Below are positions 45,609-55,700 of a stretch of 64,000 nucleotides of DNA, in pieces. The stretch is from assembly GCA_963819075.1 (NCBI GenBank), contig CAWFUP010000004.1:1-64000 (forward strand). Reading direction: 5' to 3'. The first letter of the stretch is position 1. The number at the start of each line of letters is the position of its first letter. Origin of the DNA: CAVQBJ01 sp963819075 (lineage in GTDB: Bacteria; Actinomycetota; Thermoleophilia; Solirubrobacterales; Solirubrobacteraceae). The notes beneath the pieces are model-generated. The model had not been told where the DNA came from. It searched no databases and saw nothing but the letters and a program-made list of their open reading frames with translations. Position numbers and translations under genes: made by a program.

Positions 45609-47615
45609 TCACGACCGTCGCGCGAGGCGCGTGGCCTTGACCTGGGTTGTGGCGCCGGAGGCAAGGGCGAGGACGGACTGTCCGGCGTGCAGGACGACGG
45701 TTTGGTGACGGTGGAAGTAGTCGACGGCCACCACGCCGCGCGTGACGCGGGTCAGGGTGCCTGCGCACGTGTCGGTGACGCTGTAGGCAGTGCCTCGCAC
45801 GGTCGCGGCGCTGTAGTCGCCGCGGGTGGAGAACTTGCCGTGATCGGTGCTCTTCAGCTCGCCGAGCACCTTGCTGGGCAGCGCTCTGGCGGTCGATGCG
45901 CGGCGACCCTTGCCGATCATGGCGCACACCTTGGCGCGCGCGAGGGTGTCCATCAACTCCAGGGTGGTCAGGCCGCGCTGGCGGCGGGCCTGTAGCAGCT
46001 TGAACACGCCGGCCGTGAAGCGGCCGGCGTAGTGCCGCGAGCGCTCGGAGGTCGCTGCGGTGATGCTCACCGTACCGCGGGTGGTGTCCACGATCGATCC
46101 GACCGGGATCTGCCGTGCCTCGGTCAGCGGGATAAACCCACCCGTGCCCACGGCCTGGCTGTCCGTGGCTCTGGTGGTGCTCGTGTCGCTCAGCGTCGCT
46201 CCCGGTGGCAGCTTGATGAACACGCGCCCGGCCGTGACGGCCATATCGACGTTCTTGCCCAAGACGGGCGCTGGAGGCGTAGGCGTCGCGGCGGTCATGA
46301 ACGACCGGTCGGGTCCGGTTGTAGTCCCGTCGGAGTTGCTCGCCACAGCCCGCACGTGGTACGTCGCGTTGGGCACTAGGCCGGTGAGCATGGCGGTGAT
46401 CGAGTTCGGCGCACCGTCGGGCGCAATCGTCTGCGGCGGGGTCTGCCCCGTGTAGACGACGGCCTTTCCGCCGGCCTGTGTGAGGCTCGGGTCAAGCCCG
46501 TATTGCAGGCGAACGACCGTCGGCGAGCTCTCGGCGTTTACCTCGATCGTGACCATCGCCGACGTCGCGCTTACACCTGACGCGCTCGCCGCGGACACCA
46601 TCGGCGGGCCGCTCGCCAGCGTCATCGTCGGACCGTCGGCCGTGCCAGTGATCTCGTTTCCTTGTGCGTCGGCGGCGGTGCACTGCGTGGTGGACGGGCA
46701 CGCCACGTCGAAGAGCGTCTTGTCGATCGCGATGCGGGTCGGTGTGCCGGGCGAGGCCGGGTCAAACGTCACCTCCCCCCCTCCGTCGTCAACGGCCGTA
46801 CACTGAGTCGTGGACGGGCAGGCCACACTCCGGAAGAAGTTGCCTGTGTCGATGGGAGAGGGGGTGGGGGTGCCGGGCGAGGCCGGGTTAAACGTCAGCT
46901 CATGCCCGGACTCGTCGACGACGGTGCACTGCGTCGTGGACGGGCATGCCACGCTGTTGCCGCCGCCGAGGGAGACCGGGGTGGGGGAGCCGGGCGAGGC
47001 CGGGTCAAACGTCACCTCGCGCCCGATGATGTCAAGGACAGTGCACTGCGTGGTGGACGGACAGGCCACGCTGCCCAAACCGTCGTTGCCGTCGATTGTG
47101 ACCGGGGTGGGGGTGCCGGGCGAGGCCGGATCAAACGTCACCTCACGCCCGTCTGAGTCAACGGCGGTGCACTGCGTGGTGGACGGGCACGCCACGGACT
47201 GGAAGTTCGAGTCGATGGCGACCGCGGCGGGGGTGCCGGGCGAGGCTGGGTCAAACGTCAACTCGCTCCCATTGCCGTTGACGAAGGTGCATTGCGTGGT
47301 GGACGGGCACGCCACGCCGACGGCGGAGCCGGTGCGGTCGACGAAGACCGCGGCGCGCGCGCCGGGCGAGACCGGGTTGAACGTCACCTCACGCGGGCCC
47401 CCGATAGCGGTGCACTGCGCGGTGGACGGGCACGCGAGCAGCCCGGTTGTGGCGCCCACGTCAACCGGCGTCCCCCACTGCAGATCGCCCGCCGCCACCG
47501 CCGACGGCCCACCGAAACCGATGAGCACAGCGAAAGCAGCCGCTCCGCTCACGCTCACGAGCCACACCCTCGCTCGCCAGCTGAGCTGGCGCCACAATCG
47601 CATCCAATTTCGCAA
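45609..47615 (-). CDS. Secreted CPSTTQC-repeat protein with FN3 and FecR-like tail
   Basis: TTG 47615 after GGAGAGGTGAG gives 668 residues; ATG 47603 is an alternative. A signal peptide (VWLVSVSGAAAFAVLIGFGG) precedes seven to eight tandem units of about 40 residues of the form ACPSTTQCTAVDSDGREVTF DPASPGTPTPVTID. Each has two Cys six residues apart. A fibronectin-III-like domain follows (SATSAMVTIEVNAESSPTVV; NATYHVRAVASNSDGTTTGP). The last 230 residues are the FecR-like module (RQIPVGSIVDTTRGTVSITA; STDHGKFSTRGDYSAATVRG). Likely surface-exposed; function unknown. Confidence 0.8.
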   Translation of the reverse strand: MRNWMRLWRQLSWRARVWLVSVSGAAAFAVLIGFGGPSAVAAGDLQWGTPVDVGATTGLLACPSTAQCTAIGGPREVTFNPVSPGARAAVFVDRTGSAVGVACPSTTQCTFVNGNGSELTFDPASPGTPAAVAIDSNFQSVACPSTTQCTAVDSDGREVTFDPASPGTPTPVTIDGNDGLGSVACPSTTQCTVLDIIGREVTFDPASPGSPTPVSLGGGNSVACPSTTQCTVVDESGHELTFNPASPGTPTPSPIDTGNFFRSVACPSTTQCTAVDDGGGEVTFDPASPGTPTRIAIDKTLFDVACPSTTQCTAADAQGNEITGTADGPTMTLASGPPMVSAASASGVSATSAMVTIEVNAESSPTVVRLQYGLDPSLTQAGGKAVVYTGQTPPQTIAPDGAPNSITAMLTGLVPNATYHVRAVASNSDGTTTGPDRSFMTAATPTPPAPVLGKNVDMAVTAGRVFIKLPPGATLSDTSTTRATDSQAVGTGGFIPLTEARQIPVGSIVDTTRGTVSITAATSERSRHYAGRFTAGVFKLLQARRQRGLTTLELMDTLARAKVCAMIGKGRRASTARALPSKVLGELKSTDHGKFSTRGDYSAATVRGTAYSVTDTCAGTLTRVTRGVVAVDYFHRHQTVVLHAGQSVLALASGATTQVKATRLARRS
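46670..47445 (-). repeat. Tandem repeats of about 120 bases inside the secreted protein gene
   Basis: On the plus strand GTGCACTGCGTGGTGGACGG and CGCCGGGCGAGGCCGGGTCA-like words recur about every 117-123 bases (near 46677, 46797, 46924, 47041, 47165, 47285, 47407). Near-identity at base level implies recent duplication or gene conversion and makes the repeat number likely to vary. Confidence 0.8.
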
Positions 47616-48149
47616 GGACTCACCTCTCCCGACTGGCGCTCAGAGGCACCCGGGCGTCCGGATGCTCGCCGCACAACACACTCCCACACCCGCCGACGAC
47701 GACCACGTGATGTGGCCACGGCGTCGACGAATGTGGTCGGCCATCGTCGGCCAGTCCGAACCCAGCCCGCCGCGCGCTGCGTCTAACCCGACCATGGCCT
47801 TCCTTGCTCTCTGCCTTGCGTGAAAGGCCATTCCTGCGGCCCGGGTGCCTACAGATGCGTATGCGCCGCTGAGCGGTCAAGCACGCTTACCGTCGCTCAC
47901 GCTACGTTATCTGCCGCGCCGGACAAGCGCAAAAGCCCACCCCCGTGCTGCGCCCTGCGACGCCATGTGGCTCGGGCGGTTTGCGGGACCTGGTTCTGCG
48001 GCCGCTATGACGGCAGCAAACAGTGCGATTGCGGCTCCCAGCTGAAATGGGCGGTGCGTGCGCGCACCCATTTCCGTCGGGTGAGCACCTGCAGGGTCTA
48101 CAAACCTGTCCGCCGAGCCGCCGCGCACAGATATCGTTGAGCGAGCGGC
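47616..48149. other. 534 bases without recognisable gene
   Basis: Divergent region between the repeat protein and the next plus-strand gene. No frame on either strand gives a credible protein. Confidence 0.4.
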
Positions 48150-49175
48150 GTGATTGACCCCGAACCCCAGACTCCGGCTGAGCCGGCTTCGGCTACCCCG
48201 ACGACGCCTCGCGCTCGCGACGAGGGCGATGGCGCGGCCCAGCGGCGCAGTGGCCGCGGCCGCTTCAGTGGGTGGGCCTTGAAGACGGCGGTCGGAGCAA
48301 TAATCGTCGTGGTCGTCGGTGCACTCGCCCACGTTGGCTGGACAGTTGCAAGGAACGTCGTCACCGGTCCGCCGCCGACCCTTGACGCCCAGCTCGCGTC
48401 GATCCGAGCCGACGCCGAACGGTCAGGTTCTACGGTGACGTTGCGCGCCGCGAATCTGCACGGCGGCGTTTCTTACGTCGTCACAAGCACCAAGGCGCGA
48501 CAGTTCGGCAGTTCGGGCCCGTCCGACGAGCTTGAGATATACGACCTCGTCGGCGACCGGCTACGTCCGCGCTTCGATTTCCGCCCGTCGGCGACCGATG
48601 GGGAGGCTTGGGGCTTTCGGCTCGACGGCGTGGAGGATCTTCAAAGCTCCGGCGAGCAGGACGTCGTGGGGGGCTTCTTCCAGCTGATCGACTCCGGAGG
48701 AACGAACGCCATCGTGCCGGTCGTCGTGAGTTGGGACGATGCTACGCAGAAGTACGATCTTCAGCCGCTGTTACCCGTGAACCCGTCCTCGCCCTGGGGC
48801 CCTCCAGTGGGGAGCGGGTCACGATGGATCGGCGTCGGTGGGGCGCTCTGGTGGGCGTTTGAGACTACCGGGGTACCCCTCCGAGATCCGCAGCACGGAA
48901 TCAGCATTGACGGCTACGGTGGGGCAGACTTCCTCGTTGAGCCCGTCACAAGCTTCCGGACACCCGGAACTACCGCCGTTGTCGTTCTCGTGGTAGTCGT
49001 CGGCGGACGCGACGACCAGGTCATCACCCACCTCTCGGGCTGGATACTCAACCCATCGCTTACTCCCGTCACCACGGCTGCCTGTCCAGCAAAGAACCCC
49101 CACGTCCAACTCACCGGCAACGACAACGCTGAGGCGATCCGAGCGGCGTATGGCGCGTCGTGGAGCGAGTGCTGA
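48150..49175 (+). CDS. Hypothetical single-pass membrane protein
   Basis: 341 residues from GTG 48150. A Pro/Ala-rich, charged N-terminus precedes one helix (TAVGAIIVVVVGALAHVGWT, residues about 47-67). The exported domain contains GSTVTLRAANLHGGVSYVVT, LEIYDLVGDRLRPRFDFRPS and GEQDVVGGFFQLIDSGGTNA, repeated beta-type segments, and one Cys pair near the end. I do not recognise the family. Confidence 0.6.
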   Translation: MIDPEPQTPAEPASATPTTPRARDEGDGAAQRRSGRGRFSGWALKTAVGAIIVVVVGALAHVGWTVARNVVTGPPPTLDAQLASIRADAERSGSTVTLRAANLHGGVSYVVTSTKARQFGSSGPSDELEIYDLVGDRLRPRFDFRPSATDGEAWGFRLDGVEDLQSSGEQDVVGGFFQLIDSGGTNAIVPVVVSWDDATQKYDLQPLLPVNPSSPWGPPVGSGSRWIGVGGALWWAFETTGVPLRDPQHGISIDGYGGADFLVEPVTSFRTPGTTAVVVLVVVVGGRDDQVITHLSGWILNPSLTPVTTAACPAKNPHVQLTGNDNAEAIRAAYGASWSEC

Positions 49176-49436
49176 CCGGAGCGTGCGGCATCGGCGTCGT
49201 CTTTTGTGCAGCCTCGAAGGCTGCTGGACTGCCGGGGATCTGCAGCACTTAAGGCGTACGACTGCTTTGCTCAGGCGGGCGTTGCCGCGATCATCATCGG
49301 AATGGCGACGAAGGGGCGGCCCGGACCCGGCCGGATCTCTGCGCCACAGGACGATCGTCACTGCCCAATGCCGGAGCGCGCCGACCTGCTGCGCGGCGAG
49401 CGCGGGTACAAGCCCCTCAGCCTGATCCCGGGGGTG

Positions 49437-50915
49437 TCAGATGGGTGCGCGGCCCGTGGAATCTGGCGTTTCGTCCGCGGGCGCGTACGGATCGGACGCA
49501 TCTCGCGGGGCGTTTGTTCTCACGACGTTCTCACGGTGCGCTGCAGCCGCCGGAAGTTGGCGCTGCATGGGCGTGACTTCGATGCCCGACGGCGTCGAGC
49601 GCAGACTGAAGCCCGCGAAGATGCCGCGGAGGATCAAGTTCCGTTCCGCCATGGTGAGCGCCTCATAGCGGGGTTGCTGCTGACGGATGACGAGCTGGCC
49701 GAGCAGATCGTCGACGACGCCGTCGGCGGCGTGGTCGGTCATCGCGCGTCTGATGGCTTCCTTGAGTTCGTCTCGGCTGGAGTCGTCGCCACCGGTTGCG
49801 ATCCAGCCGGACGCGAATGCTTGCGGCTGGGTGATGAGAGTCTCCCACCTGGCCGCGATCGAGCGGTCGACGGCTTCTAGATCGATGCGTGGCGCCGGGC
49901 AGCCGCGGAGGTTTACGTGGGCGTCACAGACGTAGCGTTTGGAGAGGCCCGGGCCGTGTCGCTCGTCTGTGGTTCTGCCCCAGATGCGGCCGCCGCATAG
50001 CGCGCAGACGCCAAGGCTGGTCAACAGGTACGGGTGGTGCTGCTTGCGGTTCTTGTTGTCGTTGTTGCGGGCGCGGCCGCGACGCTCTTTCGCGAGTCGG
50101 CGAAACACCGTCGGCGAGACGTATGCCGGCCAGTCGCCGATGCCGAGCGGTTCGCCCTTGTAGATGACGAGGCCGCCGTAGCGCGCGTTGTTGAGGGTGC
50201 GCAGGACGTGCGGGCCATGGAACGTGCGGGATGGTTCCTTCCAGGAGCGGTGGACTGTGCGCCAACCGTGGGCGTTGAGGTCGGCTGCGATCGAGCGGGT
50301 ACCGATCCCTTGTTTCGCGAGCGCGAAGACTCGGTCGATCACCGGCTTGCGGACCGGATCGAATTCGACGGTGCGGACGACCCGTCCTCGGTCGTCGAAG
50401 GAGCGCACGATGCGGTAGCCATCGAGCCGGACGCCGCCGGGCCATTCGCCGCGTTGGGCCGAGCGGCGCACACCGGCTTCGGCAGCGGCGCCCTTGCGTC
50501 GGGAGTCCTCGTGGTTGCGTTGTCCGGTCACGACTGCATACAGGAGGTCCCTGAACGTATCGGGGTCTTGCAGGGACCGGACTGCGACGTCGGCCTTGAT
50601 CGCCCAGAGGGCGATTTCAACGACGTGGCGCGCGAGCTTCCCGTCGCCTCTGGCGAGACGGTCGCTGTGTTGAACCCATAGCTCGGAGGTCCCTTCGCGT
50701 CTGGCGAGCGCTGTGGCCTGGTCAATCGCGGCCGCTAGACCTGTGCCCCGGTTATTGCGGTAGGCGGACACTGCCTCGTCGATGTGCTCGCCCTCCAGGA
50801 CGCGACCAGGTTCGAGGCTGACGGCTTGCCGGCAGTCGGCGAGCTGAGCGCTGATCGATCCGCGTTTGTCCTCCGTGCTCTTCGCGGCGTAGATCACGCA
50901 CGGTACGAGAGTCAC
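49437..50915 (-). CDS. Large serine recombinase, intact
   Basis: The start is GTG 50915, where homology begins; longer frames upstream are spurious. 492 residues. Catalytic Ser13 lies in VIYAAKSTEDKRGSISAQLA, with LWVQHSDRLARGDGKLARHV and the Arg motif later in the resolvase domain. A recombinase domain follows (GGVRLDGYRIVRSFDDRGRV; RSWKEPSRTFHGPHVLRTLN), then a zinc ribbon (CALCGGRIWG ... CDAHVNLRGC near 305-335) and a helical C-terminus. Such enzymes integrate or excise elements at specific attP/attB sites. It sits next to a truncated relative. Confidence 0.92.
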   Translation of the reverse strand: MTLVPCVIYAAKSTEDKRGSISAQLADCRQAVSLEPGRVLEGEHIDEAVSAYRNNRGTGLAAAIDQATALARREGTSELWVQHSDRLARGDGKLARHVVEIALWAIKADVAVRSLQDPDTFRDLLYAVVTGQRNHEDSRRKGAAAEAGVRRSAQRGEWPGGVRLDGYRIVRSFDDRGRVVRTVEFDPVRKPVIDRVFALAKQGIGTRSIAADLNAHGWRTVHRSWKEPSRTFHGPHVLRTLNNARYGGLVIYKGEPLGIGDWPAYVSPTVFRRLAKERRGRARNNDNKNRKQHHPYLLTSLGVCALCGGRIWGRTTDERHGPGLSKRYVCDAHVNLRGCPAPRIDLEAVDRSIAARWETLITQPQAFASGWIATGGDDSSRDELKEAIRRAMTDHAADGVVDDLLGQLVIRQQQPRYEALTMAERNLILRGIFAGFSLRSTPSGIEVTPMQRQLPAAAAHRENVVRTNAPRDASDPYAPADETPDSTGRAPI

Positions 50916-51112
50916 ATCGTCAACGTACCGCGTCAGCGTAGAAACGCAACGCTCGCCGCATCCAAGCAAACCGAGCGATTCAGAGCTCACGATGGCAGTG
51001 CTTGACCCTGGCGCCGCTCTCGCATGCACAGCTGCGAGGGCTGGTTCCTCTCGCGCGCCCACTGTGTGGTGGCCCGGTGAGGCGGCGGGACGGGTCTCGC
51101 GTCTAGGCCGGC

Positions 51113-51358
51113 TTGACCCGGGTGCCCCGGCGATGGTCGGGCGGGACCGATACTGGTGTCGAGGGGTCGCTTCGGGTAGACACCAGTTGTAAGTCGTCAC
51201 GTGAGACGGAACGCGCTCCCTCCCCGGAGCGCCCCGAAGCGGAGGAGAACGGGCCGGAGGAGCCGGGTCGCCGGTCGGTGGCGGACCGGCTGCATGCCTT
51301 CGACGAGTACCAGCAGCGCCATCGCCGGCTGGCCTTCGTGGTGGCGGTGTTCAAACAG
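51113..51358 (+). pseudogene. Truncated YihY/BrkB-like gene, 5' part
   Basis: The plus frame has a polar N-terminus (CKSSRETERAPSPERPEAEE) then RSVADRLHAFDEYQQRHRRL and AFVVAVFKQ. The block D-x-x-Q-Q-R-H-x-x-L-A-F-x-V-A-V-x-K is the start of YihY/BrkB-type membrane proteins, just before their first membrane helix. The homology stops at VFKQ, exactly where the opposing recombinase remnant begins. Membrane part missing. Confidence 0.6.
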
Positions 51359-51361
51359 CGG

Positions 51362-51919
51362 CCGTCGCTCGGGGTCGAGTTCCAGGTGCTTGCGCACGCC
51401 GCCGCCTGGATCGACCTCGACCGCAACGTGGTAGCCGTCGGGCCACTTCCCGCAGCACTCCCCGAGGAGCTGCGCCCGACGACGCCCGCCCCTGATCGCG
51501 AGGCTCTTGCGCCGCGAGTCCTCGTGGTTGCGCTGACCGGTGACGACGGCGTAGAGGAGGTCGCGAAAGGTGTCCGGGGCTTGAACGGAACGCACGCGCA
51601 CGTTTGTGCGCAGCGCCCACAGCGCGATCTCGACGGCGTGCCGGGCAAGGCGCCCGTCTCCGCGCGCGAGGCGGTCGCTGTGCTGAACCCACAGCTCGCA
51701 CTCGCCCTGCTCGCGCGCAAGTTCGGATGCATGCGCCATCGCATCAGCGAGCCCAGGACCTCGGTTGGCCGAGTATGCGGAGACAGCCTCGTCACTGTAC
51801 TCCGCCATAACGTCCCGCCCCCCGTCAGCCGCGGCTGCTGCGCGACAATCGGCGATCTGCAGGCCAATGGAACCCCTACGGTCCTCCGACGACTTAGCGG
51901 CATAGATCACCGCACGCAT
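51362..51919 (-). pseudogene. Truncated serine recombinase
   Basis: ATG 51919 starts MRAVIYAAKSSEDRRGSIGL, with LWVQHSDRLARGDGRLARHA and TFRDLLYAVVTGQRNHEDSR nearly the same as in the intact neighbour. Only the catalytic domain and start of the recombinase domain remain, ending LELDPERRPLFE. The frame continues to 51197 but with unrelated residues that lie antisense to the YihY-like fragment. It cannot be a full integrase. Confidence 0.8.
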
Positions 51920-52033
51920 ACACGTAGTCAAGCACCCAACCGCCCGCGCGCAACCGGCATGCCAGCCGTCACGTCCAGGCTCAGACAGGCGGAAGCGACA
52001 CACTCGTTCGGAGGGTGCGTCGACGAGCTCCAA

Positions 52034-52782
52034 TCGGCCTGAGCCGCCAACGCCCTCACCGACGAGCTGGCGTTACACCACAACACCCGACTTGACTTTG
52101 CGGCGGCTCTCGTGAAGCCGTCGCACGCCCCGAGCTGGCTCGCCGTAGGGTGTTTGATGGCGACGCGACGGGGGCATCGCGGTGCCCGGGCGGATTCGTG
52201 CGCGAACAGGCCGGATCCTCATCCACCTCGTTGGAGTGGGACTGCTGACCCGTGGCTGCGGTCGTCATACAGACGTCGACGGCCGGAGCATCGGCCGTTG
52301 AGTGCTGGTGAGCGCCAGGCGATCGGCAACGGACATCATCGGTGCATCAAGCGGTGGGCCCACCATAGATGGGGCCTGTGTGTCAAAGGGCTGGTCTCCA
52401 CCGTCGACCCAGGGGTTCGCTTCGGAGTACTCGCCGGAACACGAAACGTCGTGGGCGGCTGGTGGGGTTGCAATGGCGTCGCGGCGACGCGCCAGGCGAG
52501 CGGCCGAACGCTCTGTAGGCCGCGATTGATCAAAAGTCGCGGTTGACTCTGGCCCACGGCACCTATAGGGTCCGCCCGAAGTCGGGGGCGATCGCGCGTC
52601 GTGGGGAACTCGGCACAGGTCGCCGTCGACACGAGCGACCTAAGGGGGCGCGGAATGCGCACTTCAAACGGTGCGCTGCCCACGCCCGCGAAGCGTCGGT
52701 TGACTCGCATGTCACGTCGGGCTTCAGTCGTGGTAGCGGTATTCGTTGTGTCCCACAAGTCGGCCGTCGGCGAAAGCGTCTA
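52034..52782. other. 749 bases without recognisable gene
   Basis: Lies between the recombinase remnant and the large secreted protein. Translations in all frames are Arg/Ser/Pro-rich and match nothing I know. It may be debris of the integrated element. Confidence 0.4.
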
Positions 52783-55700
52783 ATGGGCCCGCGCCCAGCG
52801 CGAGATCGCTGCGCTAGAGCTCTGAGTCTTGCCATGACGGCCCTCGTGCTTGCGGCGCTTCTGCTCACCGGCGCGCGGCCTGCGGTGGGCAGTGCGGCCG
52901 TCGCCGGCTGCGCCATACCGCCGCTCGTAACCTCCCAGCCACAGGGGACCTCGGTGCGGCAGGGGGAGACCGCGTCGTTCACAGCGAGCGCTTCCACGCC
53001 GCCCGGGTGCTCCGCGCCTGCGGCGCAATGGCAGATCTCAACCAACGGCGGAAACACCTGGGCCAATGACGTCGCCGACGTCGGCGGCCGCACTCGCACC
53101 CTCACGATCACGGCGGCCGCGCTATCGCAGTCCGGGTATGAGTACCGCGTCCAATTCACGAACGAAGCCGGCACTGTGAACTCCCAGTCGGCCGCACTCA
53201 CGGTTACGAATGCGTACTCCGCCAGTTTGACCCTGTCGTGCGTTCTCGGGCCCGGTGCGCAGAACGTAGCCGGACCCGTGGCTGAGACGGTCACGGCCAA
53301 CGGCCCCGCGTCGGTCGCTCCCGGGGACGGCGTGTCCCTTACCGGAGCCTCGGTGACCCTCACTCTGCCCGCCCAGTGGTCCGCCGTGTTTGCAGGAGCC
53401 GGCGCCGCTACCGTGTCGGGCAGCCTGACGAACCTAGTGTTCGATGTGTCGAACGGACAGCCGGCGACCTTCAATACCGCTGGTGCTGGCGTGTCGTTGG
53501 GTCCGATCGCCGTCGTGTCGGGCACGCCACTTGTCCTCTCGTCGAGCGGGCTTTCGGTTGGCCCGCTCATTGTCACCGGTTCCACTGGGAACACGTTGGC
53601 CCTGACCGAGGGTGCGACGCCTGGCTACACCCAGAGCGGCGACACCTACACTGCGACCGGGAACGGTGTCGTCGCCAACCTGGCGGGCTCCACGGCGTCC
53701 GGTGCGATCGTGTCGGGTCCACTGAGCATCGCCTGTAATGCACCGTCGCCGCCCGTGGTCCTCGCCGCCATTCCGATCGCCGCCGCTAATCCATCTCCGC
53801 TCGCCAAAGTGGCCGCTGATCTGTCGGCACTTATCAGCCTGGAGACGTCGGGGGTCGCGCAGGACCAAGTGATGCTGTCGCAGCTCGTCGCGCAGTTGCC
53901 GCAGGTCTCCCCATCCCTGGGCACCAACGTCTGGACCCTCCCACCGGTCTCGTTCGTCCAGGCTGGCTTGGACGCCGCGTTTGCTGCGCTTAACACCGGA
54001 CTGCAGATTCTCGTGGGGGAAGCGCAGGACAAGATCAGCGAGTTGGTGCAGGATATCGCCCTGAACCTCATCTACGGTCCTGACCTCGCGGATCTTCTCG
54101 GACCGCTGGCCAGCGCCGTATCGGACGAGACCTCGGCGGCGCAAAGCGACGCCGAGGCCGCCAAAGATCTTCAGGACGTGTTCGACGGCTCCGCGGGAGC
54201 ACCGGGAAGCGAGTCGTACGACCAGGCTCTGGACCAAGCGAGCGCCGATACCGCCAGCGCGACCCAGGACGTTTTCGACAAATTCAGCAGCCTTCTCCGC
54301 GGGCTGCAGCAAGTCGCGCAAGCGGACACGAACGAGCAACTCGTAATCGTCATCGTGGTTGAGGAGGACATCCTCACGGCGTACAAGGCTCAGTTGGCCA
54401 CCGCCAAACGCCCGCTCGAACTCATTCCCGGCGGCATCATCATCCTCCCGACGCCGACCCTGAACGTCCCGAACATACCGGCCGGCGATGACATCGCGCT
54501 GCCCGACCCGGGCGCTTACACCAACGGGGTTCTCAACAACACTAGCTACGACCCGCTTGGCATTCCGTCCGGCGCGACGGTCGGGTCCACCCTCCTTCCG
54601 CCGGCTACGAGTAGTGCGAGTGGCCTCGCCGGGACTTCCCTCACCGCTAGTGTGCCGCCGGGGGATCTGGCCGCTTCATCGCCGGTCGCGCTGAAACTCG
54701 GAAACCAGCCGTGGCAATACGGCACGACCCTCACGAACGGCAGTGCATCCTTCAACGAGCCGATCTCGCAAGGAGTTGCGCCTGGGTCGTACGCGCTCGT
54801 GCTTGCCGGGCAAGCGCCGAGCCTCACAGGTCTCCTGCCCGCAGCGCGTTCGCTCGCCCTGGCCGAGACTGCGCCCGGTTCGGGCCTGCGGGTCTTCGCG
54901 ACCAGCTTTTCAGTTATTGGTCAGCAGTCGATCAGCTTTACGTCCACTCCCCCGCCCAATCAGGTCGTCGGAGACAGCTACCAGGTGGCCGCGACAGGCG
55001 GCCAGTCGGGGAACCCAGTGACATTCTCAGTCGACGGGTCCAGCACGTCCGTGTGTTCGTTGTCAGGAACGTCGAGCGTGACGTTCACCCAGCCGGGAAA
55101 CTGCGTGATCGACGCTAACCAGGCAGGCAGCCAGTACTACCTCCCGGCGCCGCAGGCCCAGCAGACAGTACCCGTCGGGGGATCACTCACGTCGAGCACG
55201 TCGACGACGGCGAGCGGGCCCTCAGGGTCGAGCTCCACGACCACGAGCACGACATCATCGACCTCAAGCACCCCATCGGGCGGAGTGGGGAGCGTGCATA
55301 AGGTCGTGGCGCCGAGCGCGCAGCCTGCCAGCGTGTGCGGCAAGGTGACGGTCGATCTGCTCGATGCGTACCTAGCCGGTGGCCGGTTGCGCCTGCTGGG
55401 CTATGCCAATCCGCGGCTGGCCGGCAGGGCCGTGGTCATCATGTCGACCTGGAACAAGAAGACGGTCGCCCAAACCAAGGTGGCCACTAACGGCTACTTC
55501 AACGCGACAGCGTCACCGCCGGCGGCCTCGCGGCGATTGAGCAACAGCACGCGCTATCAGGCCAGCATCAGCAAGCAGCATTCGCCAGCGCTCAAGCTCA
55601 CCCGCCGCCTCTATGTATTCGCCGTGACCAACATCGCCAACCGCCAGGTACGGATCACCGGCCAGATCGTCAAGCCGCTCGCCGCACCCCCCGCCAAGAT

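Noticed and set aside
46670..47445. Regular 120-base repeats considered as a CRISPR-like array
   Set aside because: Units are in-frame codons of a secreted protein with conserved intervening residues; no unique spacers.
52112..52546. Plus-strand ORF of 144 residues between recombinase remnant and secreted protein
   Set aside because: No family resemblance, no ribosome site, composition like random translation.
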